NCBI GenBank assembly: GCA_016937135.1 | Contig: JAFGWO010000001.1 | Coordinates: 1 to 6,261 of the forward strand | Reading direction: 5' to 3' | Length of the DNA stretch: 6,261 nucleotides | DNA from: Pseudomonadota bacterium | GTDB taxonomy: Bacteria > BMS3Abin14 | In this document: positions 1-5,914 of the stretch, piece by piece | Layout: each line of letters begins with the position of its first letter | Position numbering within the stretch: the first letter of the stretch is position 1 | Notes under the pieces: model-generated | The model's database searches: none | Told to the model about the DNA's origin: nothing | What the model saw: the letters and a program-made list of their open reading frames with translations, nothing else | Translations under genes and position numbers: made by a program

Positions 1-567
1 ACGGACTACGGGCGCAGCAAGCTTGAGGCCGAAAGACAGCTGGCGCAAATGGAAGGTCTCCCGGTGGTGGTCATCCGCCCGCCCGCCGTTTATGGTCCGA
101 GGGACAGGGAGATTTTACCTCTTTTCCGTCTGGCCGCAAAAGGGGTTGTCCCCGTTTTCAACCCCGAGGCAATGCTCAACCTGATCCACGTGGAAGACCT
201 CGCAAAAGGCCTGATCGCAGCGGGCAGCCGGGGAATCCCCGGGGAGGCGTATTTTCTTGCCCATCCTGAAACCGTCATTGGGTCCCGGCTGCCGGAGCTG
301 ATGGGAGAGGCCCTGGGCAGGAAGGTGAGAGGTTTCAGGATCCCGGAGGCCTTACTTAAAACCGCCGCGGTTGTTTCCGAAACGTGGGGGATACTTTCGG
401 GCAGGATGCCCGTTTTCAACAGGGGGAAAATTAAGGAGTTGACAGCCCCGGGTTGGATCTGCGATCTGGAAAAATCTGAAAAGGACCTGGGGTTTAACGC
501 GACCATCGGTGCCGTGGAGGGTTTCCGGAAAACCATCCTTTGGTACAGGAAACAGGGGTGGATGTGA
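1..567 (+). CDS. NAD-dependent epimerase/dehydratase, C-terminal part; candidate 3-ketoceramide reductase (CerR-like)
   Basis: The gene enters from the left edge; 188 residues are visible, read from position 1 without a start, so the Rossmann NAD-binding half is missing. The first visible residues contain the extended-SDR catalytic motif YGRSK (Tyr3, Lys7, counted from the window edge). These are followed by the strand and substrate-loop signature VVVIRPPAVYGPRD (about residues 21-34) and by LNLIHVEDLAKG (about 59-70), both typical of the NAD-dependent epimerase/dehydratase family. The C-terminus has TAPGWICDLEKSEKDLGF and ends WYRKQGWM, a tail common in this subfamily. The stop lies 25 bp before an alpha-oxoamine synthase gene. 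With that gene and the GNAT protein downstream, the likely role is reducing the 3-keto group of a ceramide precursor, as CerR does in Caulobacter. Family is secure; substrate is inferred from context. A sugar-nucleotide or sterol-type reductase remains possible. Confidence 0.85.
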   Translation, partial: TDYGRSKLEAERQLAQMEGLPVVVIRPPAVYGPRDREILPLFRLAAKGVVPVFNPEAMLNLIHVEDLAKGLIAAGSRGIPGEAYFLAHPETVIGSRLPELMGEALGRKVRGFRIPEALLKTAAVVSETWGILSGRMPVFNRGKIKELTAPGWICDLEKSEKDLGFNATIGAVEGFRKTILWYRKQGWM

Positions 568-570
568 CCG

Positions 571-592
571 CTCCTGTCAGGAGGGAGAAATA
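571..592 (+). promoter_or_regulatory. Ribosome binding site that decides the GTG start of the Spt-like gene
   Basis: AGGAGG at 579-584 lies 8 nt before the GTG at 593, an ideal Shine-Dalgarno spacing, and it fixes the start. The frame is open upstream to an ATG at 509, but that reading would overlap the epimerase gene by 59 nt and add 28 residues unlike the family. The site is also one arm of an inverted repeat, CTCCTG T CAGGAG (571-583). In RNA the outer four pairs could close over a 5-nt loop and partly mask the site. Confidence 0.7.
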
Positions 593-1774
593 GTGGGCAT
601 TTTCGAAAAATGTCTCAATTACAATGAGCCGGACAAGGTCCAGGCCGCGGGCCTTTACCCTTACTTCCGGGTCATCGAATCTCAACAGGACCCTGTTGTC
701 CTGATGGGAGGGCGGGAAGCCGTCATGTGCGGTTCCAACAACTACCTTGGCCTTGCCTCCCACCCCAAAGTCAAGGAAGCCGCCATTGAAGCCATTAAAA
801 AATACGGCACAGGCACAACCGGTTCCCGATTTTTAAACGGTACACTGGGAATCCACATCGAACTTGAAGAAAAACTGGCGCGTTTTTTCCGCAAGGAGGG
901 CGGGCTCGTATTTTCCACGGGCTACCAGACCAACCTCGGTGTCCTCGCCGCGCTGGTGGGCCGGGGTGAGGTTGCCATAAGCGACCGGCAGAACCACGCG
1001 TCCATAGTGGACGGCCTCAGGCTCAGTTACGGCGATGTGAAAAAATTCAAGCACAACGATATGGAGGATCTGGACAAGGTCCTGCAAATCGAGGCGGAAA
1101 GAAACAAGCTTGTGGTGGTTGACGGTGTTTTTTCCATGGAAGGGGATGTGGCCCATCTCGACCGCATTGTTTCCCTTAAAGACAGGCACAATTTTGGTCT
1201 CATGGTCGACGACGCCCACGGCATCGGCGTCATGGGGGCGACGGGCAGGGGGACGGCAGAGCATTTCGGGCTCGAGGACGAAGTGGATGTCATTATGGGC
1301 ACCTACAGCAAGTCCCTAGCGACCATAGGGGGATTCGTGGTCGCTTCAGCCCCGATCATCAAATATCTCAAGCACACGAGCCGGTCCATGATTTTCTCCG
1401 CAAGCCTCGCCCCGGGACTTGTTGCCGCCGTCAGCGCCGCGCTGGACATCATCGACCAGGAGCCGGAGCGGCGCGAGAGGCTCTGGGCCAATACCCGGAA
1501 GATGCTGGAGGGATTCAGTTCCTACGGTTTTGACACGGGTGAGTCGGAGACTCCGGTGATCCCCATCGTGGTCGGGGAAGACGAACTGGCTTTCAGGATG
1601 GCCCTGATGCTTCAGGAAGAGGGGGTTTTCGCCAATCCTGTGGTCAGCCCGGCCACCCCTCCCGGGCGGGCCCTCATCCGCACGAGCTACATGGCAACCC
1701 ACACGGATGAACAACTCGACAGGGTTCTGGCGGCCTTCGTGAAGGTCGGACGTCAGCTGGGGGTGATAAACTGA
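593..1774 (+). CDS. Alpha-oxoamine synthase, probable serine palmitoyltransferase (Spt-like), PLP-dependent
   Basis: A 393-residue fold-type I PLP enzyme of the alpha-oxoamine synthase family, the usual length for soluble bacterial members. Visible landmarks are GLYPYFRVIES (20-30) and SNNYLGL (48-54), a glycine-rich segment YGTGTTGSRFLNGT (71-84), His135 in NHASIVDG (stacks on PLP), Asp206 and His209 in VDDAHG (205-210), and the Schiff-base lysine Lys240 in GTYSKSLATIGG (236-247). The His-to-Asp spacing of 71 residues equals that of E. coli BioF (H133/D204). The SKS-x-A-x-IGG lysine motif and the PYFRVIES N-terminus fit serine palmitoyltransferases better than BioF or glycine C-acetyltransferase. 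The expected reaction is serine plus a long acyl thioester giving 3-ketosphinganine, CO2 and CoA or ACP. It starts 25 bp after an epimerase gene and precedes a GNAT acyltransferase, consistent with ceramide synthesis. Family is certain; the exact substrate is inferred. Confidence 0.9.
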   Translation: MGIFEKCLNYNEPDKVQAAGLYPYFRVIESQQDPVVLMGGREAVMCGSNNYLGLASHPKVKEAAIEAIKKYGTGTTGSRFLNGTLGIHIELEEKLARFFRKEGGLVFSTGYQTNLGVLAALVGRGEVAISDRQNHASIVDGLRLSYGDVKKFKHNDMEDLDKVLQIEAERNKLVVVDGVFSMEGDVAHLDRIVSLKDRHNFGLMVDDAHGIGVMGATGRGTAEHFGLEDEVDVIMGTYSKSLATIGGFVVASAPIIKYLKHTSRSMIFSASLAPGLVAAVSAALDIIDQEPERRERLWANTRKMLEGFSSYGFDTGESETPVIPIVVGEDELAFRMALMLQEEGVFANPVVSPATPPGRALIRTSYMATHTDEQLDRVLAAFVKVGRQLGVIN

Positions 1775-1808
1775 AAGTCCAAAGCCCAAAGTCCTCTGTC
1801 CAAAGGGA
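1774..1808 (+). repeat. Heptamer tandem array at the end of the Spt-like gene
   Basis: Five 7-bp units run head to tail, starting with the last base of the Spt-like stop codon. Units 1 and 3 are AAAGTCC; unit 2 is AAAGCCC, unit 4 is TCTGTCC and unit 5 is AAAGGGA. The consensus is AAAGTCC. The period of 7 is not a multiple of three, so the array is not a protein repeat. It fills most of the gap before the acyltransferase gene. Confidence 0.75.
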
Positions 1809-1855
1809 CCATGTTTTGTCGGAAACCCCTTTTCCCGGACCCGGGATCTGAACCC

Positions 1856-2974
1856 ATGGGCCTGGAGATCGTCCCCGCCGAGTCCGGGAGGGCTTTCAAG
1901 CAGTTCATCGATCTTCCCTGGAAGATTTACCGGGGGGATCCCTATTGGGTTCCTCCCCTTAAAAGCGATGTCAGATCCCTCCTTTCCCTTCGGCACCCTT
2001 TTTACCGCCACGCCGAAAGAGCGCTTTTCCTGGCCCTGAGGGACGGACAGCCGGCCGGGCGCATTGCCGCCATTGTCAACACAAGACATAATGAATTTCA
2101 CAAGGATAAGGTGGGATTCTTCGGTTTTTTCGAGTGCGAAAACGATGAGGAAACCGCCGGAATCCTTCTAAATGCGGCCCAGGACTGGGTCGCGGGCAAA
2201 AAGATGGACACCATACGGGGTCCGATGAACCCCAGCACCAACGAGGAGTGCGGGCTCCTCGTGGAAAACTTTCTCTCTCCGCCCTTCGTCATGATGACCT
2301 ACAATTTCCCGTACTATCAGGATCTCCTGCAGGCGCATGGCTACGGGAAGGCCAAGGATCTTCTGGCTTTCTGGTACCCCGTAGGCAAGGCGATCCCCCC
2401 GCGCCTGGAGCGCATCGTGGACAAAGTCATGAAGAAGGAGGAAGGCCTTCGGGTCAGGCACGTCGATATGAAGCGTTTTGAGGAAGACCTGGAAGCCGTC
2501 AGGGTTATCTACAACGAGGCCTGGGAGAAAAATTGGGGTTTTGTCCCCATGACCCGGGAGGAGATCGATCATCTGGCCCGCAAGCTTAAGCCCATCCTCG
2601 TCCCTGAGATCGTCAATCTGGCCTTCGTAGGGGGGGAACCCGCCGGTTTCGCCATGGGCCTGCCCGATTTCAACTGTGTACTGAAAATCCTTAACGGGAG
2701 GATGACCCCTTTGGGCATGCTGAAGGCTCTGAAGGCCTCAAGGAATATCCGGGCCGGCAGGTGTTTGACCCTCGGAGTCCGGGAGAAATTCCGGAGACGG
2801 GGGATAGAAACACCCCTTTTCGCCATGACCTGGAAAGGCGGGATCGATCTCGGCTACCATTACGGGGAATTCTCCTGGGTTCTGGAGGACAACCTGCCTA
2901 TCCTGGAGGCGGTCGGAAAAATTTTTTCGGGGACCCATTACAAGACCTACCGGATATTCGAAAAGACCCTTTAG
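1856..2974 (+). CDS. GNAT-superfamily N-acyltransferase-like protein; candidate bacterial ceramide synthase (bCerS-like)
   Basis: A 372-residue soluble protein that looks like two GNAT-type halves. The N-terminal half has FIDLPWKIYRGDPYWVPPL (17-35) and RGPMNPSTNEECGLL (121-135), then MMTYNFPYYQDLL (146-158). The C-terminal half has NWGFVPMTREE (226-236), the strand VNLAFVGGEPAGFAMGLPD (253-271), an acyl-CoA loop-like VREKFRRRGIE (308-318) and a closing GEFSWVLEDN (337-346). I chose ATG 1856 because the family normally begins about ten residues before the LPW motif; ATG 1811 is also in frame and would add 15 unconserved residues. In Caulobacter the enzyme that N-acylates 3-ketosphinganine belongs to the GNAT superfamily, and this gene sits directly after an Spt-like gene, so that role is proposed. 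The large YghO-like/GNAT family also has uncharacterised members; N-acylation of another amine is possible. Confidence 0.82.
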   Translation: MGLEIVPAESGRAFKQFIDLPWKIYRGDPYWVPPLKSDVRSLLSLRHPFYRHAERALFLALRDGQPAGRIAAIVNTRHNEFHKDKVGFFGFFECENDEETAGILLNAAQDWVAGKKMDTIRGPMNPSTNEECGLLVENFLSPPFVMMTYNFPYYQDLLQAHGYGKAKDLLAFWYPVGKAIPPRLERIVDKVMKKEEGLRVRHVDMKRFEEDLEAVRVIYNEAWEKNWGFVPMTREEIDHLARKLKPILVPEIVNLAFVGGEPAGFAMGLPDFNCVLKILNGRMTPLGMLKALKASRNIRAGRCLTLGVREKFRRRGIETPLFAMTWKGGIDLGYHYGEFSWVLEDNLPILEAVGKIFSGTHYKTYRIFEKTL

Positions 2975-2981
2975 GAATCCC

Positions 2982-3581
2982 ATGGCCTCAGCCGACATCC
3001 GAAAGGAGATACCGAGGACCTTTTTCCACATCCTCGGAGGCCTGATCCTCGCTGGTGCCGGGTTCTTCCTCCCCCCGCCCCTCAATGGCTATTTTCTGGC
3101 GGTGGTGTTTTGCGCGGCGTGCGTTGTGGAGGGGGCGAGACTCCTGGTCCCTTCCGTAAACAGGGCGGCCAGGATCATTGTCGGTCCCTTTATGAGGCCG
3201 GGAGAGGAGCGGGGTCTGACCGGAGCCATACCCTTTACCGGAGGCGTCCTTTTAGCCTTTCTCCTTTTTCCCAGGCCTGTAGCCCTTGCGTCCATGGTCC
3301 CCCTGATCTTCGGGGACCGGGCCGCCCTCCTGGCCGGGAAAGGTTTCGGCAGGATAAGAATAGGGGCAAAGACCCTCGAAGGGAGCCTCGCGTGCCTGGC
3401 GGCCAGCCTGGCTGTTTACTTTTTCGCCTCATTTTTCTGGCCTGCAGTCTTCGGCTACCCCTTGCTGGTCCTCATCGGGGCCTCAATAACAGGGACTGCG
3501 GCCGAGGCCTTGCCCAGACCCTTTGACGACAACCTGACGATCCCTCTTGCCGTGGGGGCGTTCCTTTTGCTGGCGGGGTGA
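2982..3581 (+). CDS. SEC59/DGK1/VTE5-family CTP-dependent lipid kinase, integral membrane; candidate ceramide or sphingoid kinase
   Basis: A 199-residue, strongly hydrophobic protein with about six likely membrane segments (near 14-31, 36-56, 82-96, 98-110, 134-153, 156-172). The diagnostic block is a run of RPGEERGLTGA (72-82) and LLAFLLF (90-96), then FGDRAALLAGKGFG (110-123) and KTLEGSL (130-136), then EALPRPFDDNLTIPL (175-189). This matches the dolichol kinase/phytol kinase/yeast Dgk1 family, which transfers phosphate from CTP to a membrane alcohol; the GD (111-112), the GKGFG loop, the KTxEGS and the DDN are the conserved points. It starts 7 bp after the acyltransferase stop, with a weak AGGA (2973-2976) overlapping that stop, so the two are probably cotranscribed. 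Family call is good. The substrate is unknown: polyprenol or phytol in other members, diacylglycerol in Dgk1, ceramide proposed here from context alone. Confidence 0.8.
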   Translation: MASADIRKEIPRTFFHILGGLILAGAGFFLPPPLNGYFLAVVFCAACVVEGARLLVPSVNRAARIIVGPFMRPGEERGLTGAIPFTGGVLLAFLLFPRPVALASMVPLIFGDRAALLAGKGFGRIRIGAKTLEGSLACLAASLAVYFFASFFWPAVFGYPLLVLIGASITGTAAEALPRPFDDNLTIPLAVGAFLLLAG

Positions 3582-3597
3582 GGAGAATGCGGGACCA

Positions 3598-3701
3598 TAA
3601 CGACAGGACGACCGGGGGACCGGGCGAGGGGGCGATGGAGTGACAGGGCGACGGGGCAATAGGGCGAAGGGATGAAGGGGCGACTGGACGACCGGACGAA
3701 T
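3598..3701 (+). repeat. Octamer tandem array A (13 units, consensus GGGCGANN)
   Basis: Thirteen consecutive 8-bp units start 16 bp after the lipid kinase stop. Unit 1 is TAACGACA; most others fit GGGCGANN or GGACGANN, with the CGA core held in phase almost throughout. The strand shown is purine-rich. No open frame or hairpin runs through it. It resembles array B (5045-5156) read on the other strand: both begin with the identical unit TAACGACA, followed by nearly identical second units, and both contain a CAATAGGGCGA stretch. Confidence 0.8.
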
Positions 3702-3721
3702 AAAGGAAAGGCTCTCTGTTT

Positions 3722-3754
3722 AACCCGCCAGTCCAGCAGGCCGCAGGGTTTTTT
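3722..3754 (+). terminator. Candidate intrinsic terminator of the sphingolipid-type operon
   Basis: AACCC at 3722-3726 can pair with GGGTT at 3746-3750, with GCC (3727-3729) and GGC (3739-3741) as a possible inner stem, and the sequence runs straight into six T residues (3749-3754). The stem is imperfect, with a bulge. It lies 140 bp after the kinase gene, beyond array A, and about 35 bp before the azlC start, so it would separate the two + strand transcription units. Confidence 0.4.
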
Positions 3755-3790
3755 CTGAATTTCATTTTTTCTGCAATCCGGAGCCGGAAT

Positions 3791-4513
3791 TTGGAGTATC
3801 CATCTGACGCCAGGACCATGATCCGCCGGGGTTTTGCGGACGCGCTGCCCATCATAATCGGATATGTCCCCATGGGAGCCGCCTACGGCATCCTGGCCCG
3901 GCAAAGTTCCATGGAATTTTTCCCGGCGGTTTTCATGTCCCTGGTGGTTTTCGCCGGAGCGAGTCAGTTTATTGCCGTCGGGCTCCTTTCCGGGGGCGCG
4001 ACGGCCCTGGAGGTTGTGGGGGCCACCCTTTTCATTAATCTTCGCCACATCCTCATGAGCGCGTCCCTTTCCCCTTATTTTCAAAAGGCGCCCCGGAAGG
4101 CCCTCCCCTTTGTGGCCTGGGGGGTAACGGATGAGACTTTCGCCATCTCCATCGGGCGATACCCCGCGGGGGAGGGGGATTACCGATATGCCCTGGCCCT
4201 GCATTATACGGCTTATGTGTCGTGGGTTTCAGGGACGGTCCTCGGGGCCATGGCAGGTTCCCTTGTGCCTCCGGCCCTGCAGAGCAGTCTGGAGTTTTCC
4301 CTCTATGCCATGTTCGCGGGACTCGTGGTCCTGCAGGTGACCGACAGGTTCCACCTGACGGTCGTATTTTTTTCCGCGGCCGCGGCCACCCTTTTTTCCT
4401 TTTTCATGGAAGGGACATGGCCCGTCATCATCGCCGCCGTGCTCGGGGCGACCCTGGGACTGGCGCTCGAATCGCTGATGGGGAAACCTGGTAAGGAGAA
4501 AGCGGGGTCATGA
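3791..4513 (+). CDS. azlC: AzlC family branched-chain amino acid exporter, large subunit
   Basis: A 240-residue inner-membrane protein of the AzlC family, the usual length. Family landmarks are DALPIIIGYVPMGAAYGILA (17-36), VVFAGASQFIAVGLL (52-66), the conserved FINLRHILMSASLSPY (81-96) and DETFA (114-118), with further membrane segments near 141-160, 168-184, 190-206 and 209-227. With AzlD it forms an exporter of leucine, isoleucine or valine and their analogues in characterised members. The start is taken as TTG 3791, which has GGAG at 3780-3783, 7 nt upstream. ATG 3818 is the in-frame alternative, but its only purine-rich stretch (AGGA) is just 2 nt away. The C-terminus overlaps a small ORF by ATGA at 4510. 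It is preceded by array A and a terminator-like hairpin, so it probably has its own promoter, which I could not locate. Confidence 0.9.
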   Translation: MEYPSDARTMIRRGFADALPIIIGYVPMGAAYGILARQSSMEFFPAVFMSLVVFAGASQFIAVGLLSGGATALEVVGATLFINLRHILMSASLSPYFQKAPRKALPFVAWGVTDETFAISIGRYPAGEGDYRYALALHYTAYVSWVSGTVLGAMAGSLVPPALQSSLEFSLYAMFAGLVVLQVTDRFHLTVVFFSAAAATLFSFFMEGTWPVIIAAVLGATLGLALESLMGKPGKEKAGS

Positions 4514-4647
4514 CCGTTTCCATGACCAGGAAGATACCGGAAGTGCGGTCATCGATGGCAGGGGAACGAAATCCCTCAAGGCTGATTGCCGACGCCGGAT
4601 CTCAAACTCCGGTCCCTTGCGGGCCGGGCGCGCCGGGGGAAGCATAG
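4510..4647 (+). CDS. Possible small ORF (45 codons) between azlC and azlD, in frame with azlD
   Basis: Its ATG overlaps the azlC stop as ATGA and has AAGGAG at 4493-4498, 11 nt upstream. It ends with TAG at 4645-4647, and the next codon in the same frame is the ATG of azlD. The 45-residue product is polar (MTVSMTRKIPEV at the start, ending GPGAPGEA), has no membrane segment and matches nothing I recognise. azlC and azlD usually abut or overlap directly, so this 134-bp insert is unusual. It may be a real small gene, a translational coupler that carries ribosomes to azlD, or a 5' extension of azlD lost to an amber stop. Coding status is uncertain. Confidence 0.25.
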   Translation: MTVSMTRKIPEVRSSMAGERNPSRLIADAGSQTPVPCGPGAPGEA

Positions 4648-4971
4648 ATGGATACCAAACGTCTTGTCCTGATTTTCCTGGGCATGTGGGCCGTGACCTA
4701 TTTCCCCAGGTTTCTTCCCCTGGCGGTTCTGAGCAGGGTAAAGATCCCCGGCCGACTGATGACCTGGCTTTCCTATCTTCCCGCCGCCATCCTTTCGGCC
4801 CTGATCTTTCCGGGAGCCCTGGTCCGGGGGGGAAGGATAGACCCCTGGCCCGGGAACCCGGCTGTCTGGGCCCTCCTTGTGAGTTTTTTCGTGGCAGTCA
4901 AATCGAGAAATCTCATTTTGACCATGGTCTGCGGGGGGCTGGTGATGTTCATCGGCCAGGCGGTGTTCTGA
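4648..4971 (+). CDS. azlD: AzlD family branched-chain amino acid exporter, small subunit
   Basis: A 107-residue hydrophobic protein with about four membrane segments (near 6-20, 38-58, 69-84 and 88-105), the standard AzlD length. The family signature is clear: TYFPRFLPLAVLSR (17-30), SYLPAAILSALIFPG (42-56) and VSFFVAVKSRNLILTM (78-93). It is the partner subunit of AzlC and is thought to be needed for export. A GGGGGA stretch (4635-4640) lies 7 nt before the ATG. The gene follows a 134-bp insert after azlC and is convergent with ubiE, from which octamer arrays separate it. Confidence 0.9.
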   Translation: MDTKRLVLIFLGMWAVTYFPRFLPLAVLSRVKIPGRLMTWLSYLPAAILSALIFPGALVRGGRIDPWPGNPAVWALLVSFFVAVKSRNLILTMVCGGLVMFIGQAVF

Positions 4972-4982
4972 TCTAAAACGCA

Positions 4983-5022
4983 GTTACGACGTTACGAGGT
5001 TGCGAGGTTACGAACTGACGAA
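4983..5022 (+). repeat. Octamer tandem array C (5 units, consensus GTTACGAR)
   Basis: Five 8-bp units begin 11 bp after the azlD stop. Units 1, 2 and 4 are GTTACGA plus C, G or A; unit 3 is GTTGCGAG and unit 5 is CTGACGAA. The period and the invariant CGA core match arrays A and B, but the first half of the unit is GTTA rather than GGG. Confidence 0.8.
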
Positions 5023-5044
5023 TAGACCAAAAGGCTTTTAATTT

Positions 5045-5156
5045 TTTCATCCCACTGACCCATCATTCCGTCATTCCCTCGCCCTATTGTCTCCTCGCTC
5101 CTTCGCCCTGTCGCCCGTTCGCTCCGTCGCTCAGTCGTCCGCTCGTCCTGTCGTTA
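5045..5156 (-). repeat. Octamer tandem array B (14 units, consensus GRGCGANN on the minus strand)
   Basis: Read on the minus strand, 14 consecutive 8-bp units start exactly with the TAA stop codon of ubiE (5156-5154): TAACGACA, then GGACGAGC, then mostly GAGCGANN or GGGCGANN, decaying to GAATGANN-like units near 5045. It is the same class as array A but in the opposite orientation, and fills most of the convergent azlD-ubiE gap. No hairpin-plus-T terminator is evident in it for either gene. Confidence 0.8.
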
Positions 5157-5879
5157 TTTCGTCTCTTCCCGCAGCGGAAGCTCCCCCTTGTGCAGATAGG
5201 CAATGCCCCAGGTCATGGGTTGGTGACCGACGCCCCTGAACCCGGCTTCGGTCATCTCCCTGTCAATCGTGGAGGGATCGGGGAACTGGTCGACCGATAG
5301 GGGGAGATAGCGGTAGGCTTCGCGATTTCCCGAGATAACGCCCCCCAGGATCGGGATCACGCGATGGAAATAAAGACGGAAAAGGGGTCCTATGACAGGG
5401 TTGTCCATCCTGGAGAATTCAAGGATCAGGGCCTGCCCGCCAGGGACCAGCACCCGGGCCATTTCGCGAAGACACCGGGTCCGGTCGGGGATGTTTCTGA
5501 GACCGAATGCGATGGTGGCCGCCTGGAACACACCGTCGGGAAAGGGGAGGCAGCAGGCGTCCGCGGCGGTGAGGGCGATACCGGCCTCCTGTCTTTTCCT
5601 GATCTTAGCCGCTCCTGCATGAAGCATGGGCAGAGTAAAATCGGCCCCTACGATCAGGCGGCCCTTTCCCTTTCCTTTCGCCATGAGCAAGGCCACATCC
5701 GCTGTGCCGGTCGCGAGATCGAGGATCGGCCCGGTTCCAGGGAGGACCTGCCTCGTCATTTTCTTTCGCCACCGGGTGTCCGTTCCAAAGCTCATGAGCC
5801 GGTTCAGCAGATCGTAGCTGGGGGCTATGGCTGAAAACATCCGGCGGACGGAATCCGCTAAAACAGGGCGGTCAGACAA
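5154..5879 (-). CDS. ubiE: Demethylmenaquinone methyltransferase (UbiE/MenG)
   Basis: A 241-residue class I SAM-dependent methyltransferase, the normal family length. The N-terminus has MFSAIAPSYDLLNRLMSFG (14-32) with WRKK; SAM motif I is ILDLATGTADVAL (52-64); the acidic post-I residue is Asp80 in GADFTLPML; then FGLRNIPD (125-132), VLVPGGQALILEFS (143-156), and the C-terminal YRYLPLSV (189-196) and FP motifs diagnostic of UbiE/MenG. It methylates demethylmenaquinone to menaquinone at the cytoplasmic membrane; without other ubi genes in view the menaquinone role is favoured. The start is TTG 5879: GGAGGGGA (5894-5887) sits a few bases upstream, no ATG or GTG precedes it, and an in-frame TAG lies at 5918-5916. 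It stands alone and is convergent with azlCD. Its TAA stop is also the first three bases of octamer array B. Confidence 0.93.
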   Translation of the reverse strand: MSDRPVLADSVRRMFSAIAPSYDLLNRLMSFGTDTRWRKKMTRQVLPGTGPILDLATGTADVALLMAKGKGKGRLIVGADFTLPMLHAGAAKIRKRQEAGIALTAADACCLPFPDGVFQAATIAFGLRNIPDRTRCLREMARVLVPGGQALILEFSRMDNPVIGPLFRLYFHRVIPILGGVISGNREAYRYLPLSVDQFPDPSTIDREMTEAGFRGVGHQPMTWGIAYLHKGELPLREETK

Positions 5880-5914
5880 CGGGGTCTCCCCTCCGGTAAA
5901 TTTGAAGCGAAAGC

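Noticed and set aside
593..1774. Reading the alpha-oxoamine synthase as BioF (biotin) or glycine C-acetyltransferase
   Set aside because: The lysine motif SKSLATIGG and the PYFRVIES N-terminus fit serine palmitoyltransferases better, and the neighbours are lipid-type genes, not bio or tdh genes. It is not fully excluded without a tree.
1346..2101. Long minus-strand open frame of 251 codons opposite the Spt-like and acyltransferase genes
   Set aside because: It lies antisense across two well-supported genes and the gap between them, and its composition is that of a reverse-frame shadow in GC-rich DNA.
3455..4204. Minus-strand open frame of 249 codons across array A and azlC
   Set aside because: It runs through the octamer array and antisense to kinase and azlC sequence; the product is low-complexity Arg/Pro/Ser-rich with no recognisable domain.
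5029..5047. AAAAGGCTTTT followed by a T-run as a terminator after azlD
   Set aside because: Only four A-T pairs can form around a 3-nt loop; too weak to call.
3598..5156. Octamer arrays as CRISPR arrays
   Set aside because: Units are 8 bp, head to tail, with no unique spacers, no 23-40 bp repeat and no cas gene in the window.
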